Positions 32,576-43,520 of a stretch of 64,000 bases of DNA are shown piece after piece (the stretch's first letter is position 1; each line of letters starts with the position of its first letter). The notes beneath the pieces were generated by a model. The model worked only from the letters and a program-made list of their open reading frames with translations. It ran no database searches and had not been told where the DNA came from. Source of the DNA: Thuidium tamariscinum (Eukaryota > Streptophyta > Bryopsida > Hypnales > Thuidiaceae); NCBI GenBank assembly GCA_947034885.2, contig OX344758.2:9612501-9676500 (forward strand). Reading direction: 5' to 3'. The position numbers were made by a program, and so were the translations under genes.

Positions 32576-34308
32576 GCCTTTTGTAACATTCTCTTTTATT
32601 TTGGATTTTTTTTGGCATTAGATTGAGATTTTTCAACTTGTTTACTATTTTTCCTAAAAATTAAAGAATTGTTGGTAGATGACTCTAAAATTATTCTCTG
32701 TGAACAAGTGAGAACATTTAAAGAAGAGTATAGAGAGAATGCAAGCAAAGTATAAATATACAATGGAATCTATTTTGTTTTCTATTGGAAAATTTGCCAA
32801 CTTGATGAAAATTAATTAATAATATGGAAAAATACAATAGTGAAGTATTTGAAAATACATCAACATTAAGGTGCTTAATGAGGAAGTTGGGTGTATTGCT
32901 TCGAAGAAGCAAATGACAAATGGATAGTTGGTGAACTTGCTTACAGATAAACTATGGTTGATGAAGCTCTTGAAAATAGTTTCCCCCACCCATTATTTTG
33001 TAATAGGACATGATATTCCTATATTACTATAAATGGGTAGGCCACATTGCATGCCTCTAAATTTCAAAAACTAGTGTAAATAAATTAACAAATTCTTTAT
33101 GATGTGCCATTTAGAAAAATATGTTGAATATCTTGTATGCAAGGTGATAAGGTGTTGAGATCTATGCATAGAATCTCAAATTTGAATTCTCTTGTGCAAA
33201 TATTTTGTAGTTTTTGTTATAAAATTTACTCTCATTTGTTCATTCCTAAATTACTGCATGAAAAAGTCTACAAAATGAAATTGAAATATAACATGTAAAG
33301 GATCAAGAATCCCCTTGTCTACATATAAAGCTATGATTCATTCTATTTGGACTAATGATTAAAAAATTATAGATAATCTTGTTTTTTGAGCAATTATAGA
33401 AACTTCTTGAAAAATAACGTATTAGATTTCATTTTGAATGCAATTTTCACAAATTTTCTAAAAAACTATTTATCAAGTTAAAATTTTCTTCCTAGAAAAA
33501 TCACACAATTAGAATTTATGTGATTCAATTCTATCCTAGAGCTATCAATAATTTATTTTTTTGTTCAACCTATTTCTACTTAACAATTTGTAAACCCCTA
33601 AGTACTCACGTGGCTTTTTTTTGGTTGTTGCTTGACTTTGGGTAGAATTTTTGGGCATTATATTTTTTTTCAATTTAAAAAAATTGGATTGTCTTTCAAC
33701 ATTTACATTCAAAACTAAGATCAATGTGATCAAACAAAAATTATAAGAAAAATAGTAGGAAGTGTTTAGAATTGCATAGTGTTGAAAATTTTAATATTTG
33801 GAGAAAATTTTGATTCTTTCATTATTAGATCTTTTTCATTTTTTCACAAATCAATAGAAACCACAATTTTGACCAATCCAAAAAAAAATCAAGTGCTAAA
33901 GATGAAATTCGTATTTTTGGTGATTTTTTGAAGTTATATCTTCAAAATTCATTTGAAAATAATCTAAAAACAACTTTAAAACTCTACCTATATAGATACT
34001 TTCTATTTTTTGTGTTTCATATAATCTTTTTTGATGATAACTTCAAAAAAGTTATAGAACTTGTATTTTATCACATTTGCATTTTGTCCTAACCTTTTGG
34101 GCTTTTAGGGGTTAGAGATTGAAAACAAATTTGTTTTTTTGGAATTTTTTTTCTTAGACTTTTAAATCAATTTTTTTTATTATAATATAACATAAAAAAC
34201 AAAGTCTATAGTGCAAAAAAATTCCATGAATTACGGTCAAAGTCATTGAAACTGTAGTCCAACATTCAAAATTTTATTTTTCCAACTTGAATGCTAATAT
34301 CTTCTAAT
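32576..34308. other. AT-rich DNA, nothing recognised
   Basis: About 1.7 kb inside the hAT element, AT-rich with many homopolymer runs. No coding signal, no clear repeats. Confidence 0.35.
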
Positions 34309-35150
34309 GGGTGATTGCAAGAAACACTTGTACTATTTGTTGCGTTTTGTCACACCTTAGATTCCGATTTTTTTTTAGCCATAAATTTTGTGTTTTAGCT
34401 TCAAATGATTCAAAATTTATTGGGAAGCTACTCATGGCTATTATGTATCTATAATGAATTTTGGAGATTTTTAAAAATAACTTATTATTTTTAAATAGCC
34501 CCAAAAATTTCTCACAATACTTGATTTAGGGGTTTCTAGCACCATTTACCTCCCCCCAAAACGAATTTTGACCTAAAATTTAGAGAAGATGGTCTCTTAG
34601 TATATTTATAGCTACTGTCTAAATGAATTTTCAAAATAGACTTATTTTTATGTATTGTAGAAGTCCACAAAAAGAGCTTCATTTTGCATTTTTTTCCAAA
34701 GGTATAAAACATTATTTTAGTGAGTTTTTTGGTCAAATCTCATCTCCGCAAAGTTTTTCCAAATGATGTATTTTTATGTATTTTAAGAAAAAATGCAAAA
34801 TGAAGCTTTCTTTGTAGACTTCTACAACACATTAAAATAAGTATTTTAAAAATTCATTTAGATAGTAGCTATAAGTCTACTAGGAGACCATCCTCTCTAA
34901 ATTTTAGGTCAAAATTCGTTTTTTTTGCAGGTAAATGGTGCTAAAAACCCCTAAATCAAGTATTGTGAGAAATTTTTGGGGCTATTTAAAAATAATAAAT
35001 TATTTTTGAAAAATCTCCAAAATTCATTATAGATTTATAATAGCTATGAGTAGCTTCCCTACCAATTTTAAGTCATTTGGGGAAAAAATAAAAAGTTATG
35101 GCCAAAAACAAATAAAAAACTAGGGTGTGACAAAAGGCTTTAAGTGTTTC
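34309..35150. mobile_element. F2, F-family foldback inside the hAT element
   Basis: It starts GGGTGATTGCAAGAAACAC, the F-family terminus. The sequence from there to about 34735 is repeated in inverted orientation at about 34790-35150 (for example GCTACTCATGGCTATTAT against ATAGCTATGAGTAGC), so it is a palindromic version of one F half. The right end keeps AAGTGTTTC but lacks GCAATCACCC, so it is truncated or diverged and no duplication can be called. Confidence 0.72.
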
Positions 35151-35252
35151 TAAATTTTTATTTTTTGTATTCTTAGATGAGTGCAATTTTTTTAATAGCA
35201 TTAGAAGAGGTCACCCCCCTTTCTTTTTAATGCAATGGGGTTTCCCCATTTG

Positions 35253-35255
<3 letters not shown>

Positions 35256-35284
<29 letters not shown>
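35256..35284 (+). repeat. Poly(A) run of about 29 bases
   Basis: A long A-homopolymer follows TTTGCTA and precedes the right-end GAGGTCGCC motifs of the hAT element. It is not preceded by recognisable retroposon sequence. Confidence 0.9.
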
Positions 35285-35286
<2 letters not shown>

Positions 35287-35719
35287 AAGAGGTCGCCCCT
35301 ACCCGAGGTCGCCCCCACCCGAGGTCGCCTCTACTCGTAGTCGCCTATCTTTTTTAGACCCGCATGTGCCTCCCAAATGTAATACGTGGATGCCACATGG
35401 CATCCAGGTGGCGTTATTTACTGTGTGGTAAATTTTTTTAAGTCAAAGGTAACTTTGACTCTATTGGACGTCGCGAGGGTAACCACGAGACGTCGTGTGA
35501 CGTCTGGTTGTCGCGATGTCGCGTTGTCGCCAGAGAAAACCCTGGTTGAAACGTTGAAACACAAAATTTTGCGTTATGAAAGGAGAATTCAACACAATCC
35601 ACTCCACACGTTATGTTGAACGCAACGTAGTCCCAACACAGTTTTTGTTAAGTTTAACGCAGTTTTGGCAAGTTCAATGCAGTTTTTGGCAAGAACAGTG
35701 TTGTTTTCTTCTAGTGCTT

Positions 35720-36097
35720 CCCCGTAGCTTGATAGGTCCTAACCGGCGATTATTTTCAATAATGTGGCCTACTTTGCAATTACCTAGTCCATTGAGTTTA
35801 GCTATGGTTTATTTGAACACTTAAATTTGACAAGCAAATTTGAGGGGCCTCACTATGTTGCTCAAGATACAAAGGCGTCTTGAAGGAGAGAATTGGTAGA
35901 CGTAGCTCCTCAAGTGTTGACGAGAGAGCACATGCATTCCAACATTTCTTTACGTTTTCGCGAGTGTTTCTTTGGAAATTTGTCCGACCTATGAGTAGAA
36001 AAACTGAGGTGTATTTCTTGAGGTAGGGAGGTATGCAACAAGAGTCGAGTTCTATCTTCCCTTTTTCTGGTTCACTGGTTTTCTAAGTGGAGTATTA
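35720..36097. other. No recognised feature
   Basis: Unique-looking DNA between the CACTA element and H-a. No coding signal. Confidence 0.35.
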
Positions 36098-36450
36098 CAT
36101 AAGAGGATTTTCAGTTGGTTTACAAGACTATAAGTTCCCAAATGCTAGGAACGCATTGGGAACTCTGGGAACGCAGTGCTAATGTGGTCAAGCGACTGCC
36201 ATGTCAAAAATACTAATTAATTAATTATTTTAATTAATTATTAAAATTAATAAATAATGAAATTTGAAAGAAAAAAATTTAATCATTTTCTTTTTTTAAA
36301 ACATTCTGAAGTTTTTTGAAAAATAAAATAAAATTTATTTTTTTCAAAATTTAAAAATTCAGACCAGCAAGGGCCTGGTCTGCAGTAGTGAGAACAGTTT
36401 CCGGGAACAGCCCTGAAACAATCTTCTTGGGGGCCAAAAATCCTCTTATG
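36098..36450. mobile_element. H-a, TIR element without target duplication
   Basis: The ends CATAAGAGGATTTT and AAAATCCTCTTATG-type bound 353 bp. The interior has G/C-rich palindromic blocks (GGGAACGCAG, GTTTCCGGGAACAGCC) shared with H-b and H-c. Flanks (GTATTA and CCGTTT) show no repeat. It is a diverged member of the CATTAG family. Confidence 0.7.
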
Positions 36451-36991
36451 CCGTTTACAAACCCATCAAAGAAAGTTGCAACAACTGAAGGAGGTGAAGT
36501 GCATATTGTGTACAATCTCTAATTTATGGTCAGCATGACTGAAGCGTCCATTTGTCTCTGGGACCCCCACTTGGCATTGAAATATGTGAAGAAAGAGTGG
36601 AAATTTACTATCCTTGGAACAGAAGGAACTTAGGCTGAGAGTTGAACTCTTCATCCTATAGTTTCCAATTATGATGGTTTTTATATGAAATGTCTAGCTC
36701 TGATGTAGGAGACTTGTGAAGCAACCATTTAAGAGTTGCTCTCCTTTTTAGAGAAGTTGAACACCTCAAAACAATTTTCAATAAATTTTTGTAGGAAGAG
36801 AAATGTAATTGACATCTATCCCATGTCATTTCATATTTTGGGGACCTTTGTGTAATTAGTCAAAAAAGGTCAAAGTTGAAAAGAAGTGGTCATCTATGGT
36901 CATCAAAAGCAACTACCTCCTAAAATGTGTAGAGTTGGTACATTAAAGAAAGCAAAAAAAAAAAATGAACCTCTATATCATGTTTACTTTT
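36451..36991. other. No recognised feature
   Basis: Sequence between H-a and G2. The minus-strand frame at 36466-36654 has no recognisable motif. Nothing further seen. Confidence 0.35.
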
Positions 36992-37000
36992 ACTACGAAC

Positions 37001-37948
37001 TTGGGTGGGTCACTTCCCGCATTTTAAAAACCACGTGCGGCATAATATAGCATGGACTTTATTGTTTCAAGGTAAATTTTATAAAGGATTTACAAACAAA
37101 GTAGGGGACTTTCAAAGTCAAAGATGCATTATAAATCAAATAAGTAGCTAAAAAATCTCAAGTATTAAAATTTTTTACATAGAATTTAAGGACTAGATAT
37201 TAGGATCTTGGAAATTGTATTTAGTAGGGTCAGTTTTATTTAGAGTTGGTTGTACAAAGGAGTCAGAGTATAAAGGTGTTATACGATGTTTGCATAGCTA
37301 GCTGTTGTGTTGTATTGAGTAATAAACCTTGGATGGATGAAAATAGGGGCAATAGAGATGTAGCTAAAGATATGTGGATAGACTTTGAGCTTCAAGTCAG
37401 GGTTATGTGAACTTTCCATTGCGATTTGTATCTCACTTTTCAAAGCATTACAATTTCTATAAACCATGATTCTATTGTTTTCCTTTCAGGTATTGTCAAA
37501 TGTCAAACTGTGTTTTTCAGACATTGTAGAGGTTCTTGCACATTCAATTTCTGGATTTTTGTGTATTGCAAGTGGTAAAATTGTCATACTAGTTCACTTG
37601 ACTAAATTCTATATACAAAAAAGGATTGTGACAATGGAAAAGAATATTGAGCAAAGTAATTAAACATCTCAACTTTTCATACAAATTTCCTTTATCTTCA
37701 CTCTAATCTTCTTATTTTTAACTTTCTCTTCAATTCACTTTTTCTCCTTATAAAGAAAATACCCTACAAAAAAATACTTTTACCTACGAAATATAAGTAA
37801 GTATAGGGTGCCATAATATAGGACATTTTCATAAATTATATAATTATAGGGGACCATTTATTTGAGCCTTCGAGGTAAATAGCCCCCCAAAAAATACCCC
37901 CTTGCCGCACGGGGGGGTATGAAACATACAAAGAGTGACCCACCTGAG
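37001..37948. mobile_element. G2, Mutator-like element (948 bp)
   Basis: The ends contain GGTGGGTCACT and its complement (11 bp perfect) and, further in, CGTGCGGCA against TGCCGCACG, in the same order as G1. The 9-bp flanks ACTACGAAC (36992-37000) and ACTATGAAT (37949-37957) agree at 7 of 9, both differences being C-to-T. The interior is AT-rich, with a repeated GGGGAC motif and no transposase. Confidence 0.78.
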
Positions 37949-38093
37949 ACTATGAATTCAAAGTTTGTGCTTCCTACCTTACCATTGGGTGCTCTTCCCC
38001 CAATTATGTCATGTTGTGGTCTATTGATGAGTTATTCATGTTATCCATATAACTTGAAGTCCTTACAATGGAATGCTTTCACCTTTATATGTA

Positions 38094-38816
38094 GGGTGAT
38101 TGCAAGAAACACCTGCCGATTTTGTTACGTTTGGCTGATTTTTTTGGGAGTACTTTAAAATTAGAAAATTAATTTCTTAAAAATTTTAAAAATATGAATA
38201 GTGTATATACCTCTAAGATGAAGGTTTTCACCGAAGCAAATGGATAGAAAAATTCTCTAAGTAGGAGAACTTGAAAAGTGCCAAACCTCCAGAAAATACA
38301 TACCTTCATGTTTTAATTAGGGAAAAATAGTAAAAATAGATATTTTCAAAAAATAAAAAGTGTCCATTTGCAACAACTTTATGGAGATGGTCATTCACAA
38401 AAAAATCCACCAAATTAATATTTTATATGTTTCAAAACACAAGCAGAAGGGAACTCACTTTGTAGACCTCCACACCACATAAAATTAACTATTTTTAAAA
38501 ATCCTTCCCTGGAGAGCTAGAAGTCTATTAGAAGACCATTTCATCCAAATTTCATCTTAAAATCATTAAAAAAAGGTACTCCATAGTACTAGAAACCCCT
38601 AAACTGCCAAGTGTGACATCCAATCGGGGTCTATTTTTGGATAGTAAATTATTTTTGAAAATTATGAAAAAAATTATGGAAGGTTTATGATAGTTATGAG
38701 TATCATCCCTACAAATCTTGAGTCAATCAAAGACAAAACACAAAAGTTATGGCCAAAAAACAGATCAGCACACATAGTGTGACACAAAATAGGACAGGTG
38801 TTTCTTGCAATCACCC
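38094..38816. mobile_element. F3, TIR element with 4-bp TSD TGTA
   Basis: The best-preserved F copy: a 22-bp perfect inverted repeat starting GGGTGATTGCAAGAAACAC, 723 bp long, with TGTA duplicated at 38090-38093 and 38817-38820. It is noncoding. The superfamily cannot be assigned from 4-bp duplications alone. Confidence 0.88.
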
Positions 38817-38820
38817 TGTA

Positions 38821-39378
38821 ATGCAATGTAGCTTCAAAGTAATAGAACTCTAGGTCAATGCATGGTTCTTCCTAAAGATGATTCAAAATTGCTCTTATGT
38901 GACACTTTCATTAGAGAAATTTTGAATCCTCAAAGAGGCCTCAAGTGGGGTCCTCAATTGGATTTAAATGCGTACATGTCAAAGAAAGGACAATTTTTTT
39001 CTCCTATTTCCACCCATTTTGACATCATAATGTTTATAAAGGTACATTATTTTATTGGATAATGGGATATTAGGTACTTCTTGTCATTCAAATTCTAAGT
39101 ATATTGGGAGATTATTTTATTTAGAGAAGGACAAATTTGGTGCAATTTTGTACTAATGGCTCATGTGTTTTTAGTACTATGAGTGAGACTTTTTTTTAAT
39201 AAGATCATTGGTACTACTCATGCTCATGATGTTTGCACCATGAAATGCCTCTTATTGGACGATAGAACAACAGGTACTTTTTGTCATTCAAGTCCTTGGT
39301 ATTATAAGTGAATTTTTTACATTGACAAATTCAAAAGTACTTGATGAGATTCACACAAGGGAGAAACACATATTGTGT
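38821..39378. other. No recognised feature; degenerate duplicated segment
   Basis: GTACTTCTTGTCATTCAA at about 39071 recurs as GTACTTTTTGTCATTCAA at about 39271 with similar neighbours, so a ~200-bp segment is duplicated. No gene is supported. Confidence 0.4.
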
Positions 39379-39658
39379 CATTAGAAGAAATTTGAGGGCA
39401 TTAGAAGACTGCGGGTTCCCAAACTACGGGAACGCAGTTTTTGCCACGTGAACTGAAATCTGACGTGGTTGAGAGAGTGCCAGGTCATTAAAAAGAAAAT
39501 TGAATTTTTTTGGGCTTCTTTTCATATTTCAAGACCCCCCAATTTTAATTTTTTTTGGGGGGGGGTTAATGCCGCCTTGACAGTGGCCAGCAGTTAGGGA
39601 ACAGTTTCGGGGAACAACCCCGAAACAGCCCTTTAGGGGCCTTAAATTTCTTCTAATG
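39379..39658. mobile_element. H-b, CATTAG element without target duplication
   Basis: It runs from CATTAGAAGAAATTTGAGGG to CTTAAATTTCTTCTAATG (280 bp). The interior carries GCGGGTTCCC, GGGAACGCAG and CCCGAAACAGCC as in H-c. The flanks TTGTGT and ACTTAG share nothing, in agreement with the empty-site evidence for H-c. Confidence 0.85.
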
Positions 39659-39974
39659 ACTTAGGCTACTAACTCTAGCCTTCAATAAATAGCTTTGCAT
39701 GTCAATTCTTAAAGGCCTCTTTGAGGGTTCAAAATTTCTCTAATGAACATCAATAGTCCTTGAAAAGTTTTGGTCAAATTTGATTGAGACTTTCAAAGTA
39801 TCCATTTTTTAAATTTTGATTTAAGCTTAGAAAATGAAGCCTGATAACTTCTCTTTCTACTCCATTTAAAATTTTTGAAAAAATCCCCAAATCCATAGAG
39901 TTATTACAATAAGAAGCTCTACATGTTAGAATCCAAATACATAAATTTTGATAGAATCAAATTGATGAATTTCA

Positions 39975-40674
39975 TGGTGATTGCATGAAACACTTGTACT
40001 ATTTTCTGTCACACGTCTCATGCTGATTTGTTTTTTGGCCATAACGTTTGCATTTTTGTTTGAAATGACTCAAGATTTCTAGAGAAGGTACTCATGACTA
40101 TCATGTACTTTACGTAATTTTTTCATAATTTAAAAAAATATTTTATTACTAAAATAGTACTAGTGATTAAATGTTACAAATGACAATTTAAAGGTTTTTA
40201 AGACTAAGGAGTAACTTTTTTTAATTATTTTGAGATGAAATTTGAATGAGATAGTCTTCTAATAGACTTAGCTTTCCAAGGAAGAATTTTTTTAAATAGT
40301 TAATTTTATGTGATGTGAAAGTCTACAAAGTAAGCTTCTTTCTGCTTGAATTTTGAAACATATAAAATATATATATATATATTTTTTTGGTAAATGACCA
40401 TTTCCATAGAGTTGTTGCAAATTTTCACTTATTTATTTATTTATTTATACTATTTTTCCCTAATTAAAACATGAAGATATGTATTTTCTTCAAGTTTGGC
40501 ATTTTTCAAGTTCTCCTACTCAAAGAATTTTTCTATACAATTCCTTTCGTGGTACCTTTATCTTAAAGGTGTATACATAAGCCATATTTTTTTTGATTTT
40601 ATAGTACACCAGAAAAAATCATGAATATTGTTGTAAAATGCAACAAATAGTACAAGTGTTTCGTGCAATCACCC
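39975..40674. mobile_element. F4, TIR element with 4-bp TSD TTCA
   Basis: The ends TGGTGATTGCATGAAACAC and GTGTTTCGTGCAATCACCC form a near-perfect inverted repeat; TTCA is duplicated (39971-39974, 40675-40678). It is 700 bp, with its interior in the opposite orientation to F3, and noncoding. It includes a (TA)n run near 40368-40381. Confidence 0.87.
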
Positions 40675-40678
40675 TTCA

Positions 40679-41073
40679 TTTGATTCTTGTAAGTAGTATT
40701 CTAAATATGGTACATTGCATTCACAAAGAACCACAAGAGAATGCGAACCACATCAATATTTCAAAATTTTCAAATCAATAGCTTGATGCCTCACTACTAA
40801 AATCCAAGTTTTCTTGAGTGAATTCTTGTTTAGAATTGAGGTCTAATTTTTTTAAGTATTACTAATTACCTGTAATGATGTGTTTTGTACTACTATCTTT
40901 AGAATTGTAATGAAACATAAGGTAAGTCTACCTCTGACTTTACTGTCATTAGAATTGTAATATCTAGAACATAAGGTAAATCTATCCATGACATTCAAGC
41001 AAAATGCTAACCAATCCATTATAAACAAAAATATTTTAGTGGTGTAGATTTTAGATTTAGATATTTACACCAA
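40679..41073. other. No recognised feature
   Basis: AT-rich DNA with two copies of a ~50-bp segment (AGAATTGTAAT followed by ACATAAGGTAA) near 40905 and 40950. No genes. Confidence 0.35.
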
Positions 41074-41075
41074 TA

Positions 41076-41348
41076 AGGTAGGTACACCTAAAAGCACCAA
41101 TTTTTCATATTGTGCCTAGTTTCTATTATTATGTTGTTCAGATTTTTTTACAGTCTTGTTGGTGAGTGAAAACAAGTTCCAATGCACCAAAGAACAGTGG
41201 ATTTGAATATCGTATGCAAAAGTTATTAATAGTCAAAGTGTGTTTCTGAAAGCGCCATTTATAGTCTAGGTACATGACTGATTTTGAAAATGTATGCACG
41301 TTGTACAAGGCGCTTTAAGGTCAAGTGCCATTTTGGGTGTACCTACCT
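41076..41348. mobile_element. Tc1/mariner-like MITE (273 bp), TSD TA
   Basis: The ends AGGTAGGTACACC and GGTGTACCTACCT (13 bp perfect) are flanked by TA on each side (41074-41075, 41349-41350). A TA duplication is the hallmark of the Tc1/mariner group. Noncoding. Confidence 0.75.
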
Positions 41349-41499
41349 TAGTACAATTTTGCGTGTGATGGGCTAGATGGCGTTTGGCATGTCATTGGGT
41401 GTAATGGAACATAATTAAAGTAGCTTGGTTTGAACTCTTACATAAATTTTGAGGCCTTAAACTCATTTTCATATTCATCTAGCACTTTGGTGAGAATGT

Positions 41500-43140
41500 A
41501 GCAATATTAATCATAGGTACCAAATTTTTTTTAAATAAAATTTTTAAGACATATGTAACCATAAGATCTAATTGTAAGTTGATTTGAGAAGATGTGGAAA
41601 AAATTTCAGAAATTTTCACCATGTAGTTTGCAAGATATTAGTATTTGAATTGACAAAAATCCTTTTCTTGGCCTTGCAAAAAAACAAGCAATTGGAATTC
41701 AAAAGATCACAATTATATGAAAAAATATCCAAAATGGTGGTTACTCTTTGGATCCATACTTTAAAAAAAGTTAGCTACATGCTTGATAATTTTCAAGTTA
41801 TTTGGCATTGTATAATATATAGGAAAAAAATAGTAAGTAGAAAAAAATAGAAAATGATTTGAATATTAAATTATTAATAAATTATTTATAACATTGAAAA
41901 ATGCCAATTCCAATGGTTGTTATATCATAACAACAATCTACACCCTAAGTTTTAACTTTTTTTCAAAAAGATTGAAAATTGAGCTAAATAAAGAACTTCA
42001 AAGTTTATTCTACTATAAAGATTTGATAATTATCCACAAATTAAAACTCTTCACAACTTTTGACTTATTTATCAAAATGGAATGATTGAAAGCTTTTTGC
42101 ATATATATAAATAAATCCAACAAAACCAATTTCAAACTTTTGTTTCGGAAAAAAAATGATTTTTTTTTATTTGCCCAAACTGTTCGTTTATTGCATGATA
42201 TGAGGTAGAATCAACATATCGTGCAATAACTTTTATTCAAATAGTCAAAAGTTACAAAATTTGTTAGGACCGGATTGCTAATTTAGCAACATAGTGATTT
42301 TGGACAGGTTTATGTGATTCAAGATATCCATATTTTGGGCCCAAATTTTTATAGAAGGTAGGGACAAGGAATATCTTTTATCTATATTAAAACCAAGACA
42401 TTTGAAAATATTAAACAAAAGTTATGACCTAATATGTTTGTTTGTTTGTTTTATAAATGGGCAATTTAAGACTTCAGGGAGATTGAAAAAAATCACTTTT
42501 ATCAAAAACAAAAATATGAAACTAGTTTTCTTCACTTATGTATGCATAGAAAGCTTTGAATCATTCCATTTTGATCAATGAATCAAAAGTTATGAGAAGT
42601 TTTTATTTATGTGTAGTTATACATTTTCCACTCTAAAATAAACTTTAAAGTCCTTTATTTACTCAATTTTCAATATTTTTTGAAAAAATTAAAATCATAA
42701 GATATATTTTTTTTTATTTCAACATTCCAACCATTGGAATTGATATTTTTCAATTCCATAAATAAATTCTTAACAATGTGGTATTTTGGATCATTTCAGC
42801 TACTTCTTTCTCCTTATTATTTTTTTCCTAAATGTTGTACAATTCTAAATAGTTTGAAAAATTTAAGATAAGTACTCTACTTGGTCTAAGAAATGAATCC
42901 AAAGAAGCAGTTTCATTTTTGATCATTTTTCATATAATTGTTGCTTTCAGAAATGTAGTTGCCTTATTTTCTACAAGGTGAAAAAAAATATTTTTGAGCA
43001 TTCAAATACTAATATCTTGCAATCTATACAATGAAAAACTTTTAAAATTTCCCTCCATGTTCTCAAACCAATTTACTAAAAGATCCTATGGTTACAAATC
43101 TCAAAGAAATGTTTTTAAAGAAAATATTGGTATGGGTATT
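41500..43140. repeat. Foldback of ~1.6 kb with arms of ~600 bp
   Basis: The left arm (about 41500-42180) is repeated in inverted orientation at about 42440-43140. Examples: GTAACCATAAGATC against GATCCTATGGTTAC; TTTGCAAGATATTAG against CTAATATCTTGCAA; CCAATTCCAATGGTTG against CAACCATTGGAATTG. The loop is about 260 bp. Small frames in the arms are not conserved as protein. The arm's TTTCACCATGTAG section resembles the 297-bp duplication in the hAT element. Confidence 0.8.
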
Positions 43141-43520
43141 AGAAATGGCAATTTTTTATCGTTTTTGGAGTACATATAGTCAAGGAACTTAAGCGTGAAC
43201 TTAAGGGGTAAAGGATTCTTCTTGTCCACATGTTCTATCAAAGTTTGGGCCCCAAGCAAAAAATCTCTAGTCACATGTATTTGCTCAAACCTTCTATGTT
43301 GCCAAAAATGCATGTGGTTATTTAGGAGTTAAAGAACAAACTTGCATGAGGGGCATAGTTTTAGATTTGGGTCTAAAGTTCACATGGTATTTGATTTAAA
43401 TATCTCAAACCTTATTTAAGAAACTGTAGCTCCAACTAATCTAATTTTTATTGGTTGTTTTTCCTAAATTGTCAAAATTGTAATTTTTGTGATACTTTGA
43501 AGGAATCATTTTGAAAGTTT
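43141..43520. other. No recognised feature
   Basis: Lies between the foldback and repeat E2; nothing coding or repetitive recognised. Confidence 0.35.

Larger units (their letters stand above)
26911..35544. mobile_element. Large non-autonomous hAT element (8.6 kb), TSD GTTGAAAC
   Basis: It begins CAGGGTTTTCT and ends AGAAAACCCTG, with the perfect duplication GTTGAAAC at 26903-26910 and 35545-35552. The termini match the 361-bp hAT MITE at 9004. No transposase is visible: the interior is AT-rich repeat DNA (GCGACC arrays, a 297-bp duplication, a 220-bp satellite, a Mutator-like MITE and the F2 foldback). Terminal similarity with the MITE suggests both use the same hAT transposase from elsewhere. 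Confidence 0.93.
26727..35716. mobile_element. CACTA-type element (348 bp net) interrupted by a hAT element
   Basis: The ends CACTAGAAGAAAAC and GTTTTCTTCTAGTG are a 14-bp perfect inverted repeat, flanked by the 3-bp duplication CTT (26724-26726, 35717-35719). Subterminal repeats of AAAACTG(T/C)GTT occur near both ends, as in EnSpm/CACTA elements. Once the 8634-bp hAT insertion and its 8-bp duplication are removed, only 348 bp remain, so this was a MITE-sized CACTA copy. Confidence 0.93.
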
